A stretch of DNA of 64,000 nt from Ditylenchus dipsaci (lineage: Eukaryota > Nematoda > Chromadorea > Rhabditida > Anguinidae). Numbering within the stretch: position 1 is the stretch's first letter; the number at the start of each line of letters is the position of its first letter. This document shows, piece after piece, positions 47,525 through 57,930 of the stretch. The notes beneath the pieces were generated by a model that saw only the letters and a program-made list of their open reading frames with translations, had not been told where the DNA came from and ran no database searches. A program made the translations under genes and the position numbers. The DNA lies in assembly GCA_004194705.1 (NCBI GenBank), contig SADC01001322.1:124001-188000 (forward strand), read 5' to 3'.

Positions 47525-47680
47525 CCGTATTTCCTCTAATAAGCGCCCCCGCTCCAATAAGCGCCCCCCCCCTATTTTTTGACTAAAATTTTGGAGTTAA
47601 CGCCATTTCTGATTGACAATTTCAAAATTTTTAGGGGTTTGAAAAATAAGCGCCCCGGGCGCTTATTAGAGGAAATACGG
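47525..47680. mobile_element. MITE, TIR CCGTATTTCCTCTAATAAGC
   Basis: CCGTATTTCCTCTAATAAGC and its complement bound a 156-bp element with C-rich arms, TA at both ends. Confidence 0.8.
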
Positions 47681-47914
47681 TAACCTCTATTAAACGGCAC
47701 CCCTACAGTTAACGTTTTTCAAATTTGCTTTGCTTTTTAACCCCAATATCGTTTATTTTTCGAAAGGGACGACCACTCATTTTGTAGAGCTTTACAAACT
47801 CTACAAATGAGTGGTCGTTTGTTTCGAAAAATAAACAATATTGGGGTTAAAAAAGCAAAGCAAATTTGAAAAACGTTAACTGTAGGGATGCCCGTTTAAT
47901 AGAGGTGATACGGT
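47681..47914. mobile_element. Adjacent palindromic MITE, TIR ACCTCTATTAAACGG
   Basis: ACCTCTATTAAACGG abuts the preceding MITE and pairs with CCGTTTAATAGAGGTGATACGG. Arms of about 105 bp are nearly perfect complements; the left terminal CCGTATC seems lost in the junction. Confidence 0.75.
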
Positions 47915-48282
47915 ATGTATCATGGGCAGATCGTAGGGTTAGAAATTTATTTCTAACAAGTTTCACTATAATGCGGGATGCAGCCAACCACTCTCACACG
48001 ATACCTACAGACGCTCTACAAGAATAGATAAAAAAATACCATCTTTCATCCTCAGAGTTAAACTCGTTTACTTTCCCTGGCAGCTTTTAATAAAAAAAAT
48101 TAACTTAAACACATGCCATAAGTCTGAAAATCATTGGTTGCTGCTGACTCCAGATAATATCCAAGCATGGGCTAACGGGATATCTAGTCTCATTGTCTAA
48201 AATTATAGAACTAAAGCAACCAGTGTGCATAAAAATAAGGTAACTACCGGTGCAGGATACCCTAGAAAAGACCCTCTTACAT

Positions 48283-48707
48283 TATGATCATAAGCAATAG
48301 CTTGGTTATCCTGTTGTGTTTGACCAGCCTTGCTGGCAGACATTGCTGCAGCCATGACTCCAGGATGGATAGATGTGCTAGAGGACAGGGTTTACTGCTT
48401 CATGTGCTCATTTTCTGCACGTCTCGGGCCTCCAAACAGAGGACCAATGGCCAGGCATTGGAAGTTAGCGGTTATAGAGTCAGAAGTGTTCATGCTCGAT
48501 TGATTAGTGGCTGTTGTGGTTGAGACCTCTTCTTGTTCTGAACTTCTAGTGTGCCCCTTTTTGGTGATGGTATGTACTCAGGCTGCTGCTCTTCCTCTCT
48601 CTGGCTGCCCTCTTTGTCCTTGTGCATTGTTCACAGTTCACAACAGTTTGACAGCAGCAATAGCTTTTGGTCAATTAGGCCCTTCAGATAACATACTGTA
48701 AATTAAA
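48283..48707 (-). pseudogene. Possible degraded coding exon, Gln/Ser/Thr-rich
   Basis: GC-richer than its surroundings. A single minus-strand frame between an acceptor (ATTTACAG) and a donor (AAT/GTAAGA) reads IAAVKLL, NNAQGQRGQPERGRAAA, SSEQEEVSTTTATNQSSMN, PLFGGPRRAENEHMKQ and VMAAAMSASKAGQTQQDNQA, broken only by three TGA and one TAA codon. Composition suits a low-complexity region of a regulatory protein. No family recognised. May equally be an untranslated exon. Confidence 0.3.
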
Positions 48708-48753
48708 AGACACAAGCCCTACTAAAATTTATATCATTGACAATAGTGGGCAA

Positions 48754-49005
48754 ATGGATGTGGTTTTTAAGTCAAGCAATAGTAAAATTCCAGGCTTCGA
48801 ATTAAAAAATTTCAAAAATCTGACAAAAGAATTTCAAATTACATTTGAGTTCGAAAATCGATTTTTTGAGCAATCAATGCTAAATCCAGAAAAGTTTTAT
48901 TGCCAACAAAGCAAAAAATATAATGCACGTTCAGGACCACAGTTTTTGCGCGCAGCGAAATTTTTATATATTGGTGGCAGAGTTCTCTTTTGTGACTCTA
49001 AGTAA
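48754..49005 (+). other. 83-codon open frame, no family recognised
   Basis: Protein-like in places (KEFQITFEFENRFFEQ) but no splice context, signal or motif. Probably chance. Confidence 0.15.
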
Positions 49006-49394
49006 ATTCATCCTCGCTAAATTCATCTTCTAATTTTGTCTTAGCAGGAATATTTTCAATTATCATAATTTTTTCGCGTTTCTGACTATGCTCATGTCAA
49101 ACATGGTGCCTTCGGGAGGAGTGAAGATATTAATTAATAGCCCTCGTCTCCCTGCTGTGGCATTAGTCCATCTTCAGTGGCTCAGATATAACGTCAATGA
49201 TGCCAACTTTTTTCGAAGAATATAAAAATTCGGAACACGTGAACATTGGATACCACTATCTGAGTACTACTACTTAGACACGTTTATCACAGTATAGATC
49301 CCTAGGTGCAATGATTTTGAATTACTTTAAGCCAAATCCAAGATTTGGAGTTTTGATGTGGATACTCATTCAGGGAGGTACCAGGTTCTTCTCC

Positions 49395-49640
49395 GACCCA
49401 CTCTAAAAAATTCCAGTGGGTCCCCAGCAAACTCCCGGTGGACTCCCCGGAGAGCGCCACTGGATTCCCAGCAAATCCCCAATGGTGCTCCCATTATGAT
49501 AACAGGTGGGAATTGATGGTAATCCACTGGGGTTTCAATGGGTACTAGATGGGGCTAGTGGTAACCCAGTGGGAAATGAGTGGGAACGGCTGGAAAGCCA
49601 TTGGGAATTGAGTGGTAACCCAGATGGGATTTGATGGAAC
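49395..49640. repeat. Inverted CCAGTGGG/CCCACTGG word cluster
   Basis: About 15 CCAGTGG-like words: mostly CAGCAAAYYCCC-type to the left and the complement GGGAATTGRTGG-type to the right. GC-rich for this DNA. A foldback element, borders not defined. Confidence 0.6.
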
Positions 49641-49664
49641 CCAGATAAAAAAAATGTGATGTTC

Positions 49665-49735
49665 CGACATGGATTTGAACTATTGACACCTTAGACCTGA
49701 CTCAGAAGCACTACCACTTGACCACCACGTCGTTT
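49665..49735 (-). other. tRNA-like segment (tRNA-derived repeat)
   Basis: On the minus strand GACGTGG and CCATGTC form a 7-bp acceptor stem; box A TGGTCAAGTGGTAGTGC and a perfect box B GTTCAAATCC are at tRNA spacing. The anticodon stem is poorly paired. It adjoins the CCAGTGG cluster, suggesting a composite SINE. Confidence 0.5.
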
Positions 49736-50086
49736 TTGGTGGTGTTGTTAGACTTCGACTATATAGATACCACACATTTTTCGAAATATAACCTGACTCG
49801 TCAGTTTTTTGAAGTCAATGTCTTCTAAAACAAGCTTTATCACGATTTATTTATTTTTAACCCATATTTATGATTCGAGAAAGCTATTAACAATGAAATT
49901 ACTGAATTTACGTTAATTCATTGATGTGAATGTACTCTAGCAAGTGAAATGACGAAATTAACTCTATCTACAAGGAGACTGTTGCTGAACCAATAATATT
50001 TGATACATTGAATATTTTGTAGTCAATTTGACTTACTGATTCATACAGCATGGCAACAGAATTGTATTTATCAAACCACTTTTTTA

Positions 50087-50896
50087 GGCTAGGGGACATT
50101 TTTCAAAAACGACACTTTTCAAATGTAGTTTTTTCAAAACGACATTTTTCCAAACGACCTTTTTCCAGACGACATTTTTCCAAAACGACACGTTTCCAAA
50201 CGACATTTTTCCAAAACGACACGTTTCCAAACGACATTTTTCCAAAACGACACGTTTCCAAAACGACATTTTTCCAAAACGACACGTTTCCAAACGACAT
50301 TTTTCCAAAACGACACGTTTCCAAACGACATTTTTCCAAAACGACACGTTTCCAAACGACATTTTTCCAAAACGACACGTTTCCAAACGACATTTTTCCA
50401 AAACGACACGTTTCCAAAACGACATTTTTCCATTGTTCCGACAATTCTTAAAAACGACAGTTCTCGAAATAGCAGCTATCAAATCCTGTTAAAATTTAGC
50501 ATTATACAAAAAACCCTATACATTTTTTCCATTCCGGGCCATGCTGTTGCCCATCTCCTCCGCATTGAACGCTGCGAAAGCCTCTTTGATTCCCTGATCT
50601 TTCGCTTCTGAGCCGCAGTGCTTGTCTCGACCTGACCAGAAACGTTAATCAATCCACCAAAAGCTATCAATTTGGCTATCTTAGACCCTTGGAAATATTT
50701 CGTTTTGGAAAAACGTCGTTTAGAAAAGTGTCGTTTTGGAAAAGTGTCGTTTTGAAAAAATGTCGTTTGGCAAAGTGTCGTTTTGGAAAAGTGTCGTTTT
50801 GGAAAAATATCGTTTGGAAAAATGTCGTTTTGAAAAGTGTCGTTTGAAAAAATGTCATTTTTGAAAAAAGCCGTTTTTGAAAAATGTCCCCTAGCC
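50087..50896. mobile_element. hAT-like foldback, ends of AAACGACATTTTTCC iterons
   Basis: Ends GGCTAGGGGACATTTTTC and complement; exact 8-bp target duplication CTTTTTTA at 50079-50086 and 50897-50904. The left arm is a 31-bp minisatellite (CATTTTTCCAAAACGACACG core, about 9 units, 50140-50430) and the right arm a shorter inverted version (50690-50890). The 230-bp spacer has no gene. Long ORFs on both strands are artefacts of the repeat. Confidence 0.85.
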
Positions 50897-50904
50897 CTTT
50901 TTTA

Positions 50905-51645
50905 TATCTGTTTTGAGTGGTCCTGAAAAATTGTTTTTTGTTTCCATAATGAGTTTTCTATTCAAGTGCAAATAGGCAGATGACACATTGCAGTAACTCC
51001 CCACAATTTAAAACTTTTCATTATTGATTGAAAAGAAGACATGTATATATACAAACAAATGACTGGAGCCGTGTGAAGGTGAAAGCACGAAAATGGCATC
51101 GTTAGAGCACTTTTGACTGCTTTTCATTCTTTCTTATTCTACAAGCAACGACTTGTAAAAAAGCAACAACATTCAGATTAATTCCTTTGCTTTGCAAAAA
51201 TTGAGTTAATGAGTTGGAATAGAAATTTTGCAATTCTTTTGGCTGTTACTGATTTGGTTTGCTAAAAAGCTGAAAAATGTCACGAAAAACTGAAACAGGC
51301 CACGAAAAACCTTAAATGTGCCACGAAAAAACTTCGACCTTAAATTTCACAAAGTTTTTGTTTTGATTTTTGACATTTTTTTAAATAGTGTAGCCCTGGA
51401 TCTTAGCTTTCTAATGAGCTATCAAATTTCACTGAATCATTTAAAAAATGATAGAATTTAGGGGTTTGATTTAAGTAACTTTTTTTTGTTACTTCATTTA
51501 AACCCCCGAATATCTACTTTTTAAAATAATGCGGTAGAGTTTGATAGCTTGTTGGAAAGCTGAGATTCTGGACTACACGATACTATAAAAGTCTAGAAAA
51601 ATCAACGAAAAATATCAATTTAATATCAATATCGCTTTTTCGTGG
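50905..51645. other. AT-rich DNA without a recognisable gene
   Basis: An imperfect inverted repeat spans 51340-51620 (TCTAATGAGCTATCAAATTTC region against its complement). Confidence 0.35.
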
Positions 51646-51649
51646 TCAT

Positions 51650-51780
51650 GTTTTCGTTTTCGGGTAATTGGAACCGAAACCCGGTTTTTTTCGGGTATCG
51701 GTTCGGGTACCCGAAACTTTCGGTTCCGGTTCGGTTCCTCGGTTCGGGTACCTGAAAATTTCGGGTACCCGCCAACCCTA
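51650..51780. repeat. GGTTCGGGTACCCGAA-rich segment with GCCAACCCTA end
   Basis: Dense GGGTACCCGAAA/TTTCGGGTACC words ending GGGTACCCGCCAACCCTA, like the CAACCCTA end of 54815-54973. Left border and target duplication not found. Confidence 0.55.
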
Positions 51781-51989
51781 TTCATTATCTTAGTCTTTTT
51801 ACTAAATATTATGTTTCAATCACTTCGCTCAGACGAGTTTGAAAAAGTTTTCAGACAAACTTTGAACTAATCTCAAGACCACACTTCGAAAAATCCATAT
51901 ATTCCAGAAATTCTGTTCAGGTAACATGCTCATCATCTTTCAAATAGTACTCAAGACTTGTTTGGGGTTTGAAAATATTCCTGAAAATC

Positions 51990-52605
51990 TGTGTTAGACT
52001 TCTTTTATTTGACGGGGTGAAGGCACGCGAATTTTCGCCGGGATTTGTTTTGCGCATATCTTCTTTCATTGATCGTGTCTCGGCGAGATCTTTGTTCACA
52101 TGAAAGAAGACGTTTGGGTCAATAGGATAATACCTTATTCGCCATTTGTTAGTTCTGTTAACGTGCTTTGCTTACGTTAAACTTTTGCTTGATTTATTCC
52201 GTGCCATTTTTTTATTTGGGTGGATGAAAGACAAAGTTTACCAAGACAACTAGCCGATCTCAATAAAAGCCCTAAAATTTCTGAAGCCCCTAAAATTTCC
52301 CTAGAAATAGTACAGCGAGCAATTAACAGCTGCGGTAGGCTAGTTTAACTATGCATTGATCTCCAAGGAGGAATCATTGATGAAGACTTTCGAAATATTG
52401 AACGAGATTTGTTTTTTTCATTGATAAGATTTGTTTTTCTTTTTGTTGATTTTTTTGAAATGCCATTATGCATGTTCGATGTTATACGATTGCCCAGAGT
52501 GTCCTCTTTCAAATAAAAAAAATATCTCGCCTAGACACGATCAATGGAAGAAGATATGAGCGTAACAAATCCCGGCGAATATTTGCGCCACCTTGTACTA
52601 AAAAT
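51990..52605. repeat. Inverted repeat, 80-100 bp arms
   Basis: The complement of 51990-52095 (TCTCGCCGAGACACGATCAA, then AAATCCCGGCGAA) matches 52525-52605. The spacer is AT-rich without a gene; the minus frame at 51917-52099 lies in the arm. Confidence 0.6.
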
Positions 52606-52619
52606 GAATGTAAAATTCT

Positions 52620-53399
52620 GGGTTCGGAATGTTAATATCATCGTCATATATAGGGCTAGATAAATTAATCCAGTCAGTTGGATCAATACACTTGGACCAA
52701 TCTCTCCAATTGGACTGATTCAGCCAGCTGAACCAATACAGTCGGAACGATCCAGCCAAGTAAAATAATTAAACAATAAAACTGATCTAACACAACCGCT
52801 GACCACAGCACAAAACCTAAGAATGAATGAAATGACCGACTCCACTGGTTATATACCCCAAATGACTACGAAAAATATTTTTTTCGGTTAAGGGGGGGGG
52901 GTGGGCTAATTTAGAGGGGGATGCTAAATTAGGAGGGGGGGGCTAAATTACAGGAAATACGGTAGACGTTTCCCCAAAATGAAACTTTTTTCAAACAACA
53001 GGGGGACCAAGGCAGACTTTTTAAGTTTTTTTTCAATATTTTTTATATTGTGTCCGAACTACTCCAAACCATCCCAAAGCATCGCAAACCACCTCAAACA
53101 CCCTGAAACCGCCTTAAACATCCCTAAACAAAACCCAAACCTGAAAAATAGAAATTTCTTGAAAATAAAAAATAACCAATTTTTCTGTGCCCAACCCCAA
53201 ACCTGGGGTGGCTACCACCTGGACAGGTTGATATCCAGGTAACTCCAGAGTAGGACTAGATCCACCCAAATGACCTGAAAAGTCAAACGCTTGTCTTTTA
53301 TATCTAAAATTAGGTTAAAATAAGGTATGTGTCCGGGTGGATTCAAACCAGCAACTTCTACATCATCCCTTAGAATCGCTCCGAACTCCATCCAGAGTG
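52620..53399. other. Repeat-rich, no gene
   Basis: CAATTGGACTGATTCAGCC-type words at 52670-52790, G runs at 52892-52901 and 52936-52943, a CCGTATTTCC MITE end (complement) at 52957-52966, GGGGGACCAAGGCA at 53002-53014, and a CAAACC-rich stretch at 53060-53145. Confidence 0.4.
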
Positions 53400-54740
53400 A
53401 CCAAACCAAGTGGTCGTCCACTTGGACCAAATTTTCTTATGTTTTTCATGTTACGAAACCTGTTTTCTGGACTGATTCGGACACTCTGAAGACGATTTAA
53501 TAATAGTAAAATGATTTGTTAATAGTGAAATGAGGTTTTGTATGATATTTTTGAGTATTGGGTAATAATTAATTTTACCAAAACTTGCTTTTACAGTCCA
53601 CTCTCTGTTATAAAGAGGTTATGTTATATAGAGTTTTATGTTCTTTCTTTTATCTTCTTTCTAAAACACTTCTTAAATTAGTTTTATTTGATTTTTTTAG
53701 TTTTTAACAAAATAAGATCAGTGGTTAATAGTAAAATAATTTAAGAGTCTCTTTTGTTTACTTTTCTTCAAGCGTTCTTGTGCCAGGAAATCGTCGGTTT
53801 CATCGGTAAGATGGAGGACGGCTGGATCCTCGGTGTTCTCATTCACTTATCGCTGAAAGATCTTGACTGCGGCGGTTGCTTCTCCTCTGGTAACTGGCGG
53901 CACCGCCTCTTCTTCGACCTCCATCACTTCAGTATCACTGAAACAAAAAACAATAACAGTGAAAGAACCCAAGCATTACCTGCTCGCTTCTGGCTCTTCC
54001 GCATTCGCTTTTGAGACATCCGCCATGACGTCCGCCACGATGTTCCACCGGTTGCCAGCTGATCGTCTAACACCAAATAGCCGCGAGACCTACTTCCACG
54101 AGCTCCATTGCGCCCAGCTTGGCTCCCAGGAAGTTCAGCTCATCGATTGAATTGCCAAGCAATGGCACTCCGAATTGCTTCGAGATCAGGCAGATTAGTC
54201 TTCGCTGAAACGTCGACGTCTTGCTTCTTTACATGCAGAGAGATGACGCGGCGCTTCTTATTTGGAGTGTTTATATCGATTTTGGAACAAAATAAGTTCC
54301 ACAATAGCAGCAAAACATAAGGAACTGAAAAATAATGAATGGTTTTAGGAGATTATGTTATATAAAGAGGGATCTATGGACTGTGGGACGAGAAAAACTT
54401 ATGTTATAATGAGTTTTATGTTATGTAGAATTATGTTATACAGAGAGTCAATTTGGCTTAATTTAGGGGCGACCAACCAAATCATTTACAGAATTATGTT
54501 ATGAGGAGTTTTATGTTATGTAGAGTTATGTTATATAGAGAGTCGACTGTACCACAATTCAAAAAATACCCGAGCAAACGGAATTTCACCACTATCAAAC
54601 CATCTCCAGCACGCCCGAATCAATCCAGAAAACAGGTTTTGGAACACAAAAAAAGTAAAAAAAAAAATTGCTCCAAGAGGACGTCCACTTAATTTTACCC
54701 TACAGGGGGTTTGGGGTACCATCCAGATGGTTGGAGCAGT
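53400..54740. repeat. Foldback of the 4430-4772 family, split by a pogo derivative
   Basis: CCACTTGGACCAAATTTTC to CGAAACCTGTTTTCTGGACT pairs with 54595-54690 (AATCCAGAAAACAGGTTTTG to GGACGTCCACTT). The spacer is the element 53594-54549. Confidence 0.65.
53594..54549 (-). mobile_element. pogo/Tigger deletion derivative retaining transposase ends
   Basis: Ends CAGTCCACTCTCTGTTATA and TATATAGAGAGTCGACTG with TA at 53592-53593 and 54550-54551. On the minus strand, 54250-54130 reads KKRRVISLHVKKQ then, frame-shifted, LICLISKQFGV, like a CENP-B N-terminus. 53980-53760 reads EVEEEAVPPVTRGEATAAV and VNENTEDPAVL, like the acidic C-terminal tail of Tigger transposases. The DNA between, which would hold the DDE nuclease, is gone. 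The coding remnants are much GC-richer than the surroundings. Confidence 0.7.
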
Positions 54741-54814
54741 ATCCAGGTAGTTTAGGTATACAGGTAGATGATACCCTGCTTACTCTACATACTTGAAAGC
54801 AATTTACAAATATT

Positions 54815-54973
54815 TAGGGTTGTCGAATCGAACGTTCGATTTCGAACATTGTTCGAAATGTTCGAGATTTTTTCGAACGTTCGAGTTTGAACCGAACATT
54901 CGTTCGAAAATTTTCAAACTCGAACTTCGAATCGAATCGAACGTTCGAAAATTTCGAACGTTTGACAACCCTA
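54815..54973. mobile_element. 159-bp hAT-like MITE filled with TTCGAACGTTCGAA words
   Basis: Ends TAGGGTTGTC and GACAACCCTA, exact 8-bp target duplication CAAATATT at 54807-54814 and 54974-54981. The interior is almost entirely TTCGAA/GAACGTTC palindromes. Confidence 0.85.
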
Positions 54974-55094
54974 CAAATATTCATACAGCAGTTTTTAGTC
55001 GAAAAACTACTTATTTTGAATAACTCTATTTGTAAGATTTCATGTAAGATTTCTGAAATGTTTTTTATCTCTTGGATATACACTTAATTTTTAG

Positions 55095-55442
55095 ACGATG
55101 ATAGACGGGTTGGTTAAGCTCAAGCTTGTCTTCATCGGAACTACTGATGCTCTCGAGGCTTCCATTGATGCGTTTTTTATATTCACGTGTAATCCCTTCA
55201 CTGTAAAGAAAACTTTAGCGCTAGAAAAGTACATTGAATCATGTGAGAGTGGGCGTGGTGCCATCTTATTTCCTGTGGCCAGAGGTAAGGTATCGGAAAG
55301 AATTGACTTCTCGCGTTATCTTAAACGGGCTGTGGTCATGCTAGAGTTTTCTAATTTTTTTTATTACATCAAGGCTTTATTAACTCTTGATGATTCCGTA
55401 CGTCTATACAGAAAGCAGAATATAAAGAAAATAACTTCTTGA
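55095..55442 (+). pseudogene. ERCC2/XPD helicase fragment
   Basis: XPD is the 5'-3' helicase subunit of TFIIH. After a TTTTTAG acceptor the frame reads KLVFIGTTDALEASI, then after an extra 51 nt LALEKYIESCESGRGAILF, PVARGKVSERIDF and RAVVM, matching the helicase motif V region (usually ARGKVSEGIDF). The 51-nt insert (55168-55218) ends TTTAG like an intron but lacks a GT donor. Gly is Arg in SERIDF, and homology fades after RAVVM. No Walker A or DEAH exons nearby. A non-functional duplicated fragment. Confidence 0.7.
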
Positions 55443-55643
55443 CTTTTTCGAAGAAAATGTTTTTAGAAACGAAAAAGTAAATAAAAAAACCAATAAATTT
55501 TGAAAAAGACGCTTTCAAAAATCTAGGCGTTTTGTCTAGAAATGAACCAATCAGCTTTTTGATTTTTGAAAGACTGTGAACCAAACAAAATTGTGACTAA
55601 AACATATTAAAGGGCGAAAAAATGTGAAAAAAATTATATTACA

Positions 55644-55860
55644 GGGTGCGCCAAAAGTCCTGACACGGACAAAAATTCAAGATTTTTATGTCCCAACCTA
55701 ACAATATTAAAAAACAATAATATCATTCGAAAGCTTAGACAATTCGGCACAAAATAACAACCTTTCGCATTTACGCAGGCACGTATTCTTTTACGCCAAC
55801 TTTTGACCATCGAGGCGAGCCAATTTACATCAATTTAATTGGTTTGCTGCACTTTTTGTG
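55644..55860 (-). pseudogene. Tc1/mariner element end with transposase C-terminus
   Basis: Terminus CAGGGTGCGCCAAAAGTCCT is mariner/Tc1-like. Inward, on the minus strand, the frame reads LASMVKSWRKRIRACVNAKG, the typical C-terminal end of these transposases. The other end was not found. Confidence 0.6.
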
Positions 55861-56689
55861 ATACATAAACTTTGAAGGCAAATATACCATTCGAAAGCAC
55901 TGACTTAACTCTGAAACATATGCACTGAAAAAAAATTTTGCTCGGTTTTTACAAAAAGATATGACCTTTTAAATGAGACCCTTTTTGAAAGACAAATTTA
56001 AGAAATATGAAAACTGAAGGGGAACTGAAGATAAAAATCATTAAAACAATCGAATCTTTTTTTGTGATCAACGAAACTATTTCGTTAACCACTCATTTTG
56101 TGGGATATCACATTTTGCGTGCGAGACATTTTTTTATTTCGAAAATATTGATAATATTTCAAGTAAATTATTATTGAGACTGTGAAAAGAGTAGAGCCGC
56201 CTGTGGTAATTAATCCCAAGGACATATTTCGTGGTAGCCGCTGCTTGGCACTACCAAGTAACGAGTTAACCTACCTGACTTTATTTCACGGACAAGTGCT
56301 GTAACTTTTAAGAAAAAATGGGTTTTCGAACGCGTGAAATTCTCATTATCAGCAACGGCTGGAGTACTTTAAAGAAGCTTTATAAAAATTGAAGTTATAC
56401 TTAGGGGCAGAGATCCAGTCAATATTTTTTCTTTGTATTTTAAAAAGTAGCAAACATCACCGAGCATCCATCTATTAATATATTCCATGAAAATATATAT
56501 TTTTTTCATCCTTAATTGTTTGAAATAAATTTCATTTCAACATGCTAAAAATTTTCAAATTGTTTAGTAGAGTGGCAGTCTGTTTATTTTCTAAAATTCT
56601 TAAGAAAAGTTAGGGAACACAATGATTCAAAAAAAAATTGGGTCGAAAAATGAGGTAACAAAAATTTTTACAAAATTACAGAAAATCGA
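55861..56689. other. AT-rich DNA without a recognisable gene
   Basis: Possibly decayed interior of the mariner element at its left; no readable transposase further on. Confidence 0.35.
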
Positions 56690-56992
56690 TAAATCGACGA
56701 TTTCGCGGGTCATTTCTGAGAAACAAAACAGTTTCACTAATTAGACCCGCAACATTCTCAATAACGTACACCTAATTACTAAAAAGGTGTACGTTATTGA
56801 AAATGTTGCGGGTCTAATTAGCAAAACTGTTTTGTTTCTCAGAAATGAGCCGCAAAATCGTGATCCTTACGATATTTCGGACCAGACTGACGGATCAGTT
56901 TCGCCAAAAGACTTCAAAAATCAATGTAAAAAAGTGTCGGACTTTAGGCGGGAACGAACTTGATGGGTGTACGTTATTGAGGAATTCGACTG
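56690..56992. mobile_element. Partial pogo-type MITE related to 12665-13093
   Basis: The right half (CCTTACGATATTTC, GTGTCGGACTTTAGGCGGGA, ACGTTATTGAGGAATTCGACTG) matches the right half of 12665-13093. A palindrome at 56705-56860 replaces the left part; the left CAGTCGAA end is missing. Confidence 0.7.
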
Positions 56993-57484
56993 TAAAAATT
57001 TCGTTTTGATCATAAACTCGAATTTTTTTATGACTTAAGCTAAGAATTTTATTACCATTTCAGATGCCTTATTTTAAAGCTTTTCACAATAAAATCGAAT
57101 ATGCTTTTTTAATAAGAGTGAACTGTATATATCTTTACTAATCCATATATATATATATATATTTAAAAAAAATAGCCGAAGTCACATCTGAAAATTTCGA
57201 CACTCTGGGTCCGGTGTTTTTGCAGAGTGTTTTGCAAGGCTTCCAAAAGAATTAGAAAAGAATTTTGATGTAAACTTTTAATTTTGCTTGAAAAATTAAA
57301 TTTTTTACACCGATTGTGTTCAGCATGGTCGGTTTGCTCATAAAACTGTATTTAACACTACATGCATACACATGTGGCTAAAATTGAAAATTTAAAAAAG
57401 CGCGTAAAACCCGCAATGAAATTCTTGGCGTGTTGTTTAAGTTAAACTACAAGGAAATTCAAATTTTGAAAGGCTGTTTGCTCT

Positions 57485-57922
57485 GGGTTAGGACATTTTT
57501 CCGTTGGACATTTTTCCGTCGAAATTTTTCCGTGGTAATTTATTGGCTGTCATTTTTTTCGTGATTAAAAAAATAAATTCTGTTAAGACCGTTTTGTAGC
57601 ACAGGTTCAGGGCTTCAAAATGAGCCATCAACAATCAACGTTCAATTGCAAAATTTTTGATAAAAATGCCCAGTCTGACACTGAGTCTCCAATTTCGACG
57701 GAAAAATGTCCAACTCCCTTTTTAGTGTCAGATTGGACATTTTTATCTAAAATTTTGCAATCAGACATTGATTGTTAATAGCTCATTTTGAAGACCTGAA
57801 TCGTAGCTACAAAACCGTACTAACAGAATCATTTTTCTCGATCAAGAAAAAAAGTACAGCCAAAAAATGACCGCCGAACAATTTTGACGGAAAAATGTCC
57901 AACGGAAAAATGTCCGATCCCC
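57485..57922. mobile_element. hAT-like foldback with GGACATTTTTCCG iterons
   Basis: Ends GGGTTAGGACATTTTTCCG and CGGAAAAATGTCCGATCCCC; exact 8-bp target duplication TTTGCTCT at 57477-57484 and 57923-57930. The two halves are complements over most of 438 bp (TTTGTAGC, CAAAATGAGC). Confidence 0.85.
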
Positions 57923-57930
57923 TTTGCTCT

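Noticed and set aside
50050..50482. Overlapping ORFs of up to 133 codons on both strands
   Set aside because: All arise from the 31-bp iterons of the 50087-50896 element.
53754..54320. Plus-strand ORFs of 70-95 codons in GC-rich DNA
   Set aside because: The opposite strand encodes pogo-like segments that account for the composition.
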